A stretch of DNA of 48,792 bases. Origin: Nonomuraea solani (GTDB lineage: Bacteria > Actinomycetota > Actinomycetes > Streptosporangiales > Streptosporangiaceae). The DNA lies in the NCBI RefSeq assembly GCF_900108335.1, contig NZ_FNVT01000042.1:1-48792 (forward strand), in the 5' to 3' direction. Of this stretch, positions 32,138 to 40,164 are shown piece after piece (position 1 is the stretch's first letter; each line of letters opens with the position of its first letter). A model generated the notes under the pieces. That model was given only the letters and a program-made list of their open reading frames with translations. It had not been told where the DNA came from and searched no databases. The translations under genes and the position numbers were made by a program.

Positions 32138-33040
32138 TCAGTCCGGCAGCCAGTGCAGCTCGTGCGCCAGGGTTTTGGCGACGGCACGGATGCGGCGGTG
32201 AAGCGGCGACTGCTCGCGTGGGAGGACCAGGTGGATCGTCAGGCTGGGCGCGCCCCGCAGCGGTCGCCAGGTGAGACCGGCCGGTTGTGCCGTGACCGCG
32301 GCTTCTCCGGCCGGGGCGAGGGTGATCCCGTCGCGCAGGTCGCGCTGAGACATGTCGAAAGAGACTGCGGGCGTGTGGAATCGGGGGTGTGGTCGGATGT
32401 CTCGGAAAAGGGCGGACAGCTGATCGTGGATCACGGGGTTGGCCGCACGGTCCGGGAGTCGCAGCGGATACGCGGCCGCGTCGGCGATCTCGATCTCCGG
32501 GTGTTCGGCCAGCGGATGGTGCTGCGCCAGCTGGACCCCGACGCGCATACGCCGCAGCAGGGACCGGCGCACGCCACGGCCCGGCTGTTCACCGCGGGTG
32601 ATCCCGGCATCGATGCGGCCGTCGGCGACCGCGGGGGAGATCTCCGGTGTCGCCATCGGGACCGCGCCGACCTCGAGTCCGCTGTTGCCGCGAATCAGCC
32701 TGTCCACCAGGGCCGGTACCGTCTCGGCCCCGGCGCTGAGGCTGTACCCGATGCGCAGCGTGCCCAGTTCACCGGCCGCCGCGCTCCGGGCGGTGTCCCA
32801 TGCCCGGTCCAGCGCCGCCAGCGCGGGCGGCGCGGACTCCGCCAAAGCCGCACCGGCCGTGGTCAATACGACGCTACGCGTGTTGCGGACCAGCAGGGCC
32901 GTACCGAGTTCCGCCTCCAATCGGCGTATCCGGGCGCTGAGTGCGGGCTGTGCGATACCGATCCGTGCGGCCGCGCGGGTGAAGTTCAACTCCTGCGCCA
33001 GCACCAGGAAGTACCGCAGGCTCACCGTATCCGGCGCCAC
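32138..33040 (-). CDS. LysR-family transcriptional regulator
   Basis: A 300-aa LTTR. GTG 33040 follows GGGAGGG by three to nine bases and places LRYFLVLAQELNFTRAAARI at the normal distance from the N-terminus; the frame is open to 33115. The HTH continues AQPALSARIRRLEAELGTAL and LTTAGAAL. The effector domain (about 90-295) shows GTLRIGYSLSAGAETVPALV and PLAEHPEIEIADAAAYPL. Divergent from the DUF1330 gene with 188 bases between the starts, the usual LTTR-target layout, so that gene is the likely target. Confidence 0.92.
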   Translation of the reverse strand: MAPDTVSLRYFLVLAQELNFTRAAARIGIAQPALSARIRRLEAELGTALLVRNTRSVVLTTAGAALAESAPPALAALDRAWDTARSAAAGELGTLRIGYSLSAGAETVPALVDRLIRGNSGLEVGAVPMATPEISPAVADGRIDAGITRGEQPGRGVRRSLLRRMRVGVQLAQHHPLAEHPEIEIADAAAYPLRLPDRAANPVIHDQLSALFRDIRPHPRFHTPAVSFDMSQRDLRDGITLAPAGEAAVTAQPAGLTWRPLRGAPSLTIHLVLPREQSPLHRRIRAVAKTLAHELHWLPD

Positions 33041-33228
33041 GTGCCCTCCCTGCCGATTGATAACGATCCGTTCTGAGTCTATCCCGTACCGATCTTTCCC
33101 TCGACTGCACATCAAGCCCTAACCTGCGCATATGACGATTCAACTGACCGCAGTACCCGTCGCCGGGATCGATCGATCTGAGTGTCAATTCGAAGTCGGA
33201 CGTGTCCGGCCCAACACAGGAGGTTTCC

Positions 33229-33534
33229 ATGGCTAAGGGCTACTGGGTCAGTGTCTACCCCGCCATTTCCGACCCTGAGAGGCTGACGGCCTACGACAAG
33301 CTGGCCGGTGCGGCCGTCCAGGCTGGGGGAGGGCGCGTCCTGTCCCGGATCCCGTCCCATGGCGGTCGAGTCGTCGCCCACGAGGCCGGAATCACGCAAC
33401 GCGTCGTTCTGATCGAGTTCGACAGCTTTGACCAGGCCGTCGCGGCATACGAGAGCGAGGCATACCAGAAGGCGCTGGTGGCCCTCCCCGACGGCTTCGA
33501 GCGAGACTTCCGCATCATCGAAGGCATCGACTGA
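33229..33534 (+). CDS. DUF1330 family protein
   Basis: A 101-aa dimeric alpha/beta-barrel-type protein: GYWVSVYPAISDPERLTAYD at the N-terminus, AGGGRVLSRIPSHGG, then RVVLIEFDSFDQAVAAYES and FRIIEGID at the end, which is the full DUF1330 pattern. ATG 33229 has AGGAGG five bases upstream, so the longer start at 33202 is rejected. Function of the family is unknown. Likely controlled by the divergent LysR regulator. Confidence 0.93.
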   Translation: MAKGYWVSVYPAISDPERLTAYDKLAGAAVQAGGGRVLSRIPSHGGRVVAHEAGITQRVVLIEFDSFDQAVAAYESEAYQKALVALPDGFERDFRIIEGID

Positions 33535-33861
33535 CCGGCGGGCCAGCCATCGCTGAGCATCCGTGACCTGATACGCACACGGTGCTGAACGACGACTCAC
33601 GAGACGAGTTCGAAGCCATGCCCCGCGTCCCGGTTCGTCGTCGACGTCCTCGACGTCCTCGACGGCCTGATCCCTGCCGGGCGGATCGAAGAAGCGACGT
33701 GACGTCCGGGGCGGCTGGACTGTCTCGCTGACCTCATCGACGAAACTCACCCTCGCCCGAAGCGAACGCGAACCGCTTCTCACACGACAGATCGGTCCAG
33801 CGAACACACGGCTTCGATGACCAGGGACGCATCCTGCATCCATCTGCCGTGTGCCCCGTCG

Positions 33862-33946
33862 GGGCTACTCAGAGTTTGAAGAACCGCAGGTCAAGACCTC
33901 TTTCGAGGGGTTTCGATCTGCGGTTCTTCTGCTGTTGAAGTAGCCC
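33862..33946. repeat. Long two-part inverted repeat between convergent genes
   Basis: Inner arms GAAGAACCGCAG (33878-33889) and its exact complement (33918-33929); outer arms GGGCTACT (33862-33869) and AGTAGCCC (33939-33946). The inner loop has a small CCTC/GAGG stem. It lies in the convergent interval between the DUF1330 and azoreductase genes, so a bidirectional terminator is possible, but length and two-part arms also suit a MITE-like element end. Otherwise 33535-34206 holds no recognisable gene. Confidence 0.65.
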
Positions 33947-34206
33947 AGGGGCGCGCCTGGCCGCGCCAGGATGGCGCACTGGAGCCGGCGACGGCGTGCT
34001 GCGGTGGGCCGGCACCCGCGCCGACCTGCCCAGGGTGCGGGTGTGGATCGGCCCCTACAGGTAGGGCCCACCATCCAGTTCAACGACTCCTTCGACAACG
34101 ACGGCCAGGGCAAGGACGCCCTGATCGGCGAGCCGGCCTCGAAGGGCTCCCGCGACTGTGGGTTGTCCTTCTGTCTTGGCTTTGCTGATGGTTCGGGGAG
34201 TCGTGG

Positions 34207-34872
34207 TCATGACGGCGTCTCGGTGCGCACCCGGGTTGCCAGGGCGTGTACCGCGTCGAGCGCCGCGGTATGGGAGGTCTCGTGCTGGTCGCGGAACTGT
34301 GCGAGGAAGGGCATGACCGTGGCGTGGGTGAGTTCGGCATGGACGAAGGTGACGTCGTCGAGTCCGAGCACGGAGAAGTAGGCGCGCAGGTAGGGCTCGT
34401 AGAAGTCGAAGTGCTCGCGGGGGGTGCCGGGTCCGTAGGCGCCGCCGCGCGCGCTCAGCACCACGGCTGACTTCCCCTTGAGCGGTAGCCAGGGCAGGGT
34501 GACGCGGTCGATCCACGCCTTGAACGCGGCGGGCACCGTGAAGTTGTACATCGGCACGCCCAGAAGCAGGACGTCGGCCGCGAGGAGTTGCTCCACCAGC
34601 GGGCGGGTGGCCGCCCAGCTCCTGGCCAGCTCGGGAGCGCCGACGGCTATCTGGTCCATGGTCGCGATGTCGCGCACCCCGTTCACCGATGACTGGGTGG
34701 CGAGGCGGACCCGGTCTTCGTCGATGGGCGGCACCGGATCGGCCACCAGGTCCAGGTAGGTGTAGACACCGTCCGGGTGGGTGGCCCGCCAGTCGGCCAC
34801 GAAGGTCTCGCCGAGCCTGCGGGAGAACGACTCGCTGCGTCCGCTGGCGTCCAGATGCAGAAGATGCGTCAC
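34207..34872 (-). CDS. FMN-dependent NADH-azoreductase / NAD(P)H:quinone oxidoreductase
   Basis: A 221-aa flavodoxin-fold enzyme of the AzoR type, which reduces quinones or azo compounds with NAD(P)H and FMN. Seen are LHLDASGRSESFSRRLGETF (phosphate-binding loop), LLGVPMYNFTVPAAFKAWID (FMN-binding PMYNF) and SAVVLSARGGAYGPGTPREH. Length is normal. Divergent from a MarR-family gene with an AT-rich spacer containing repeated CAAGAT elements, so it is probably repressed by that MarR and induced by quinones or electrophiles; this follows from many AzoR/MarR pairs and is inference here. Confidence 0.92.
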   Translation of the reverse strand: MTHLLHLDASGRSESFSRRLGETFVADWRATHPDGVYTYLDLVADPVPPIDEDRVRLATQSSVNGVRDIATMDQIAVGAPELARSWAATRPLVEQLLAADVLLLGVPMYNFTVPAAFKAWIDRVTLPWLPLKGKSAVVLSARGGAYGPGTPREHFDFYEPYLRAYFSVLGLDDVTFVHAELTHATVMPFLAQFRDQHETSHTAALDAVHALATRVRTETPS

Positions 34873-34950
34873 AAGATTGCCTCACATTCAAGATGGTCTG
34901 GAATCGCAATCAATATAGACCAAGATAGTTTTAAATCAAGAACATCTTGG
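34872..34950. promoter_or_regulatory. CAAGAT repeats in azoreductase-MarR promoter
   Basis: CAAGAT at 34872, CAAGATG at 34889, CAAGAT at 34921 and the inverted CATCTTG at 34943-34949. CCAAGAT (34920-34926) and ATCTTGG (34944-34950) form a dyad with 17 bases between arms. The spacer is strikingly AT-rich for the window. Likely MarR binding region controlling both divergent genes. Confidence 0.55.
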
Positions 34951-34959
34951 CTTGGTATC

Positions 34960-35478
34960 ATGCTGTCCATGGCCCACGCCCCCACATCCGAAGGTCCGCA
35001 CGGGAGCGGGCTACACCAGGACCTGCACTGGCTGTTCGCACGACTGAAGCAAGGCCTGGCCACCGCCGAGACCGCCGCGGTGCGCGAGCACGGCATGACC
35101 CTGTGGGGCTACACGGTGCTGGTGGCCGTCGTCGAAGCCCCCGCCCGCACCCAGCTCGCCCTCGCCCAGGCCGTATCGGTCGACAAGAGCAAGCTGGTCC
35201 TCATCCTTGACGAACTGGAAGACGCCGGCCTGGTACGCCGCCGCCCCGACCCCGCCGACCGCAGAGCCCGCATCATCGAGGCCACCCCCGAGGGCGAAAG
35301 CGCCCTCAAAGCCGCCCGCGCCGACATCGAGACGATCGAGAACCGGCTCTTGGCCGACCTCGCCCCCTCGGCCCGGACCACACTGCAGAGCTCGCTACAA
35401 CATCTCGCCGGCGAGCCCATCGCAAAGGTCGAGGACGGACGGTCACCCGAAACCGCCTGCGCGCCCGACCCGGCCTGA
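34960..35478 (+). CDS. MarR-family transcriptional regulator
   Basis: A 172-aa winged-helix regulator from ATG 34960 (ATG 34969 also possible; the frame is open upstream but through the promoter). MarR core: LHQDLHWLFARLKQGLATAE, LALAQAVSVDKSKLVLILDE, then the wing VRRRPDPADRRARIIEATPE. No conserved N-terminal redox Cys is present, so sensing is probably by ligand. The C-terminal tail abuts an IS982 remnant, but the fold appears complete. Confidence 0.9.
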   Translation: MLSMAHAPTSEGPHGSGLHQDLHWLFARLKQGLATAETAAVREHGMTLWGYTVLVAVVEAPARTQLALAQAVSVDKSKLVLILDELEDAGLVRRRPDPADRRARIIEATPEGESALKAARADIETIENRLLADLAPSARTTLQSSLQHLAGEPIAKVEDGRSPETACAPDPA

Positions 35479-35481
35479 CCG

Positions 35482-36010
35482 CCCGGCGCTCCGACCTGGC
35501 CGGGTGGGCGCAGTACGGCTACTGCGCCTCCCACACGCGCTCCTTCTGGGGGCTGCGGCTGCACCTGCTGTGCACGCTGGGCGGACTGCCGCTGCTATTC
35601 GCCCTGACCGGCGCCAAAGCCGATGAGCGCGAGGTCCTGATCGGCATGCTGCAGGACGCGCCGGACGTGCTCGCCGCACACCCGCATCAGACGATCATCG
35701 CCGACCGGCAGTACTACGGCTGCGCCTTCGAAGCCACGCTGGCCGAAAGCAAGCTGCAGTTGCTGCGCCCGGCCCGCCGCGGCGAGCCGGAGCGGGCCGG
35801 CTTGCGGTTGTTCAAGCCGCTGCGACAGACCATCGAGTCCATCAACCAGATCTTCAAAGGCCAGCTCGACCTGGAGCGTCACGGGGCCGCACCCGCTCCG
35901 GTGTGGTCATCCGCGTGCTGGCTCGCATTCTGGCGCTGACTGCTGCGATCTGGCTGAACGACAGCACAGGCCAGCCCATCAAGCGATCATTGATCGCCTA
36001 CGACCACTGA
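35482..36010 (+). pseudogene. IS982-family transposase remnant
   Basis: C-terminal two thirds of an IS982-type DDE transposase: SDLAGWAQYGYCASHTRSFW, GLRLHLLCTLGGLPLLFALT, GAKADEREVLIGMLQ, TIIADRQYYGCAFE (catalytic Asp), LRPARRGEPERAG and LFKPLRQTIESINQIFKGQL (catalytic Glu region). A shift near 35885 then gives VIRVLARILALTAAIWLNDS and the stop at 36010. The N-terminus is lost against the MarR gene's end. No terminal repeats identified. Confidence 0.8.
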
Positions 36011-36066
36011 ACGTGACCGCATCCCTTTGCGTCAACCATCTAGGTGAGGCGGGGTACCGCCGCCGG

Positions 36067-37191
36067 TCACAAGGAGATCGACAACCTCGGATCGACCAGA
36101 CGTTCGTTGCGCGGGTGGTGGATGTGGAACTCCGGCATCGGTACCGGCGGCCGTTGACCGAACGCCCCGGCCATGTACTCCACCAGCTCTCGGCACCTCT
36201 CCGGATCGAACGTCTCATCGCAGGTTTCCTCGACGGTGCCCCCGATGATGACATGGTCGTTGCGCGGGAACAGGTACCCGTTCTGGCCGTAGAGATATTC
36301 CAGGTTCGGCTGTGGACGCAACATCGCGAGCTGTCCTCTGAGCGGGAGCATGTCGGAGTCGTTCCACAGGTCCTTCGCGCCGAGCCCGGTGCAGTTAATG
36401 ATGGTCTTCTGCGTCAAGGACGTGAGCACGTCCGCGCTGTTGATGAATCTCCGGTTCACGAACGTGACCCCACGCGCTTTCAGATCGCGTTCCAGCCTGG
36501 GGATGAAGATCGGCGGTTCGACCAGCAGCGTCCGGTACCTGTAGCCGGAGGTGTCGTGTCCCTCGAACGGCAGGCGCTTCAGGTATTCGCGCTGCGGCAG
36601 CAGTCCCGGGACGAGGTCGTGCACCACCTCGATGCCCGACGTGGCGTTGACGCTGTAGTTGTCGACCTCGGAGACGCCGAAGCCCTTGCCGATGCTGGCC
36701 TTGAACATCGTGTAGGCGGTCCTGAGGATGTACTGGAGCTCCTGCACCTTGGCGAAGTCCTTGGAATACTCCAGGAGGGACACGGCCCATTGGCCGCCGG
36801 CCTTGTATGACGTGGTCTCGACCGGCTTGCGGTCGAAGTAGATCGTGACGTCGAGTCCGAGGTCGAGCAACAGCGTGGCGGCGGTCAGCCCCATGACGCC
36901 GGCGCCGAGCACCGCGACCTCCCGTTCGGTGGTCTCGTTCTGGATCCGGTGTCTGAGCACCATGTCCCGCACCTTGGCTGCACAGCCCCAGCTCAGCGTG
37001 ATGCCTCCGCCGCCGTGGCCATAGTTGTGGACGACGAGCTTGTCGCCCAGCTCCTCCCCGTCGAGCCGGTAGGACTTCGTCCGGTAGGGCCTCAGACCCG
37101 CGACGCACGCGCCCGGCTGATAGGGATCGAAAGTGAAATCCGCAGTCGGCAGATTCGACAGGGTGCTCACACCACGCTCGTCCAGCAACAT
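36067..37191 (-). CDS. DAO-family FAD-dependent oxidoreductase with permuted motif order
   Basis: A 374-aa flavoprotein related to D-amino-acid oxidases. The block that closes ordinary DAO enzymes (GLRPYR at 32-37 and HNYGHGGGGITLSWGCA at 55-71) comes first here, and the FAD-binding VAVLGAGVMGLTAATLL (GxGxxG at 96-101) follows. The rest (GGQWAVSLLEY, NYSVNATSGIEVVHDL, INCTGLGAKDL, LRGQLAMLRP, GGTVEETCDETFDPERC) is typical of the fold. Start ATG 37191 has GGAG seven bases upstream. Just upstream another frame holds MAKHLIIGAG, the start of a different Rossmann protein, probably a remnant. It is divergent from a ThDP enzyme gene; an amino-acid oxidase supplying a 2-oxo acid to it is an attractive inference. 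Confidence 0.82.
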   Translation of the reverse strand: MLLDERGVSTLSNLPTADFTFDPYQPGACVAGLRPYRTKSYRLDGEELGDKLVVHNYGHGGGGITLSWGCAAKVRDMVLRHRIQNETTEREVAVLGAGVMGLTAATLLLDLGLDVTIYFDRKPVETTSYKAGGQWAVSLLEYSKDFAKVQELQYILRTAYTMFKASIGKGFGVSEVDNYSVNATSGIEVVHDLVPGLLPQREYLKRLPFEGHDTSGYRYRTLLVEPPIFIPRLERDLKARGVTFVNRRFINSADVLTSLTQKTIINCTGLGAKDLWNDSDMLPLRGQLAMLRPQPNLEYLYGQNGYLFPRNDHVIIGGTVEETCDETFDPERCRELVEYMAGAFGQRPPVPMPEFHIHHPRNERLVDPRLSISL

Positions 37192-37385
37192 GTCCGGCTC
37201 CGATGATCAGATGCTTGGCCATCGGTACGCCTACCCGATCGACCGGCCGGACGCTTCTGACCTGCGAAAACATAAGGTCAAGCCTTGGATCCCGCGCGTT
37301 CGCCCGGCCGCGCGCCCGGGTAGGCGTCCGAGCGGCCGGGCGATCCGTGCCTGTCAGTTTCCGACTGATCTGCCGTACGGCGGGC

Positions 37386-39020
37386 ATGACCAGGAGCGTT
37401 ATCGTGCCATTCACCGTCGCCGACTACATCCTCAAGCGGCTGAGCCAGCACCAGGTCGACACCCTGTTCGGCGTGCCCGCCGCATACGGTGCGCCGCTGT
37501 TCGACGCGGTGGGCGCGCATGACATCAAACCGGTCGTGACCACCACCGACCTGGAAGCGGGATACGCGGCCGACGGTTATGCGCGTACGAAGGGTCTCGG
37601 CGTCGTCTCGGTGGCCAACGGCGTCGGCGTGCTCAGCATGATCAACGCCATCGCCGGAGCTTTCGTGGAGCGCAGCCCGGTCGTCGTCGTGAACGGCGGT
37701 CCGAACGCCGCCAACCTGGCCAACCTGAAGGAGCTCGACGTCCTGTTCTCGCACTCGACCGGCCAGCCTGACGGTGATCTCAACGCCTACCGGCTGGTCA
37801 CCGCGAGCGCGGCCCGCGCCGAGCAGGCCGCCGACGTGCCCGCACTGGTCGACCACGCGATCTCGACGGCCATCAGGCGGAAACGGCCGGTCTACCTCGA
37901 AGTCAACCGGGCTATCTGGACGGCCGACTGCACGCCCCCCGACAGTTCGCTGCCCGTCACCAACCCGGCGGTGGGCACCGAGGAGCAACTCGCCATCACG
38001 ATCATCGGGCTCATCCGCGCCGCCACGAAGCCGGTGCTTATCGTGGGCCTCGAGATTCAGCGCTATGGGCTCGCCGGAACGATGGCCGACCTGATCGCCA
38101 AACTCGGGATCCGCTGGTCGGCCCAGGTGCCGGCCAAGTCGGTGCTGTCCGAGGAGGAAGACGGCTGGGTCGGGATCTTCGCCCCGCCCAGCTCCCAGCC
38201 CGCCGCCGTCCAGGAGGCGGACCTGATCGTGATGCTCGGCTGCGTCTTCCCCAGCAGCTATGCCACCTTCATCCGCAACGGCACCAACCGCATCGTCACC
38301 GCCTACGACGGCAAAGTGAAGATCAAGAACGGGACCAAGCAGGACGCGGACATCCTCGCCCTGATGAGCGCGCTCGTAGCCGAAGCGGCCAAGCAGGCGC
38401 CGCAGCCCGTACCCGCGGCCGTTGACCCGGCCCCGCCCCCCGCCTCGGGCCCGCTGACCTACGCCCAGGTGTTCGACCGCGTCGGCGCCGCGCTGGACGA
38501 CTCATGGCTCGTGATACCCGACACCTTCCTCGGCAGCGCCTCAGCCGCGAACCTGCCGGTCAAAGGCCGCGACGGGTACCTGTCCGGTGCCGTGTGGGCC
38601 TCCATCGGCCACTCCGTGGCCGCCGCGGTCGGCGCGTCCTTCGGGTCGAGCCGTCGCCCCCTGGTCATCTGCGGCGACGGCGGCTTCCATACGAGCGCCC
38701 AGGCACTGTCCACGTTCGCGCACTACTGCCGCAATCCCGTCGTCCTGGTCATCGACAACGGCGTCTACGGCCTGGAGCAGTACATCATCGATTCGAGCTA
38801 CTACAACGACCCCAACGCGGCGCCGAAGCCGTATGTCGTGCTCAACCCATGGGATTTCGCCAAGTTCGCCCACAGCCTCGGCCTCGGCGTCCGCAACACC
38901 TACTCCGTGGACACTGCGGCAGAGCTCGCCCAGGCGCTCGCCGACGCGGCGGAGTCCGCTGCCCCGGCGCTGATCGTCGCGAAGGTCAGCCCGCGGAGCC
39001 TGCCCTCGCTGTTGCCCTGA
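37386..39020 (+). CDS. Thiamine-diphosphate-dependent enzyme (PDC/IPDC-like)
   Basis: A 544-aa three-domain ThDP enzyme from ATG 37386 (frame open to 37203). PYR domain: FGVPAAYG (29-36), ThDP-activating E57 in TDLEAGYAADGYAR. Central domain about 190-350. PP domain: GDG at 430-432 followed after about 28 residues by DNGVYGLEQ, the Mg-ThDP motif. Overall closest in style to pyruvate/indolepyruvate decarboxylases, but two catalytic positions differ: GVPGDY is GVPAAY (Asp lost), and the HH pair is S122-H123. The Glu in YGLE is kept. Decarboxylation or another 2-oxo-acid reaction is thus uncertain. Divergent from the DAO-like gene. Confidence 0.85.
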   Translation: MTRSVIVPFTVADYILKRLSQHQVDTLFGVPAAYGAPLFDAVGAHDIKPVVTTTDLEAGYAADGYARTKGLGVVSVANGVGVLSMINAIAGAFVERSPVVVVNGGPNAANLANLKELDVLFSHSTGQPDGDLNAYRLVTASAARAEQAADVPALVDHAISTAIRRKRPVYLEVNRAIWTADCTPPDSSLPVTNPAVGTEEQLAITIIGLIRAATKPVLIVGLEIQRYGLAGTMADLIAKLGIRWSAQVPAKSVLSEEEDGWVGIFAPPSSQPAAVQEADLIVMLGCVFPSSYATFIRNGTNRIVTAYDGKVKIKNGTKQDADILALMSALVAEAAKQAPQPVPAAVDPAPPPASGPLTYAQVFDRVGAALDDSWLVIPDTFLGSASAANLPVKGRDGYLSGAVWASIGHSVAAAVGASFGSSRRPLVICGDGGFHTSAQALSTFAHYCRNPVVLVIDNGVYGLEQYIIDSSYYNDPNAAPKPYVVLNPWDFAKFAHSLGLGVRNTYSVDTAAELAQALADAAESAAPALIVAKVSPRSLPSLLP

Positions 39021-39129
39021 GTCGCGTCCCCGGGCCGCCCCGGCGGCAGCGTGTTCGCCACCAGCCGTCCGGCCCAGGCGACGGCCTGCGCCGGAGCCAA
39101 CGCCACTGAGCCCGCCCCGCTCCCGCCCT

Positions 39130-39275
39130 CGCATCCGCCCCGCTCACGAGCGCGTCCGCCTGTGCGCGGCCGCTACCGTCGCTGAGCCGAGGCTGGATGA
39201 CGCCGAGTTCATCGAAACCGTGCTGATGCCGGTCGGCGCGTTCATCCAGCACGCGCTCAGCGGGCATATGACCGA
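39130..39275 (+). pseudogene. Probable NUDIX hydrolase C-terminal remnant
   Basis: The + strand frame reads EPRLDDAEFIETVLMPVGAF then IQHALSGHMTD, like the end of ADP-ribose pyrophosphatase-type NUDIX proteins (LDD.EFIEVV.MP). The NUDIX box itself is absent, so the call is tentative. It runs directly into a TerC remnant in another frame. Confidence 0.35.
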
Positions 39276-39280
39276 CCACC

Positions 39281-39634
39281 GACGTCGCCTTCACGGTCGA
39301 TTCGGTGCCCGCGGTGTACGGCGTCACCGAAGACCCCTTCTCGTCCGCCGCCGTCGCCTTCTCCCTGCTGGGGCTGCGGGCGCTGTACTTCGTGCTGCCG
39401 GGCGTGCTGGAGAAGCTGCGCCACCTCAACCACGGGCTTGGCGTCATCCTGGGCTTCATCGGGTTCAAACTCCTCCTGCACTGGGCGCACGGCATCTGGC
39501 CCGCGATCCCGGAAATTCCCACCCTGGCCTCGCTCGGGGTCATCATCGTGGTCCTGACGACCGTCGCGACCACGAGCCTGCACGCCGACCGCCGCGATGC
39601 CCAGCGTGCCACCAGCTCACGCTCGGCCGGTTGA
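39281..39634 (+). pseudogene. TerC-family membrane protein, 5'-truncated
   Basis: TDVAFTVDSVPAVYGVTEDP (the conserved TerC D-S-x-P-A motif), then LGLRALYFVLPGVLEKLRHL, GLGVILGFIGFKLLLHWAHG and a last hydrophobic helix LGVIIVVLTTVATTSL. This is the C-terminal third to half of a TerC/Alx transporter. No start codon fits and the upstream helices are missing, so it is a truncated gene. Confidence 0.75.
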
Positions 39635-39635
39635 C

Positions 39636-39951
39636 CGCGGGCCCACGATGGCGTTCATGCGCTGCGACCTCGGCTCGGTACCGGCGGATCACCACACGCT
39701 CGCCATGCACCTGGGGCCACGTGTCGGATACGTGCACTCGGCCTACCAGGTCACCGACCTGGACGCCGTGGCAGCGGGCGGACAGCACCTCGCCGACCAG
39801 GGCTACCGGCGCGTGTGGGGCATCGGCCGGCACATCCAGGGCGGCCGGATCTTCGACTACTGGCGCGACCCCGACGAGATGATGGTCGAACACTACGCTG
39901 ACGGCGACCTCTTCGACGCCACCCTCACCCCGGGGTGGGCGCCCATGAGCG
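39636..39951 (+). pseudogene. C-terminal fragment of an extradiol dioxygenase/VOC protein
   Basis: MAFMRCDLGSVPADHHTLAM (His ligand), GYVHSAYQVTDLDAVAAGGQ, GRHIQGGRIFDYWRDPDE, MMVEHYADGDLF (His/Glu ligand region) and TPGWAPMSG. This is the second VOC module of a type I extradiol dioxygenase-like protein. The first module is absent. The frame then runs on to 40175 through sequence antisense to a MerR remnant, a fusion without meaning. Confidence 0.7.
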
Positions 39952-39956
39952 GCAGC

Positions 39957-40150
39957 GGCGAGAACGCGGTCGGGCAGCAGGGCCCTGCCGCCGGTGGCGA
40001 GCCGATGCGGCATGTCACGCCGCGCGATCAGATCGTCGATCCGGTCGGTGAGGCGCCGTTCGACGTCGCGGGTGCGGCGGCGAACCGGTCAGGATCGGCG
40101 TCGAGTATCGCCCCGATCTCGGTCGGCGGCACGCCGGCGGTGGCCGCGGT
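39957..40150 (-). pseudogene. MerR-family regulator C-terminal remnant
   Basis: The minus strand gives TAGVPPTEIGAILDADPDRF in one frame and VERRLTDRIDDLIARRDMPH, RLATGGRALLPDRVLAA in the next. This is the effector-side helix of a MerR regulator (AGV.L.EI..LLD.DP) broken by one shift near 40080. No HTH remains. Confidence 0.5.
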
Positions 40151-40164
40151 CGCGCTACGTCACG

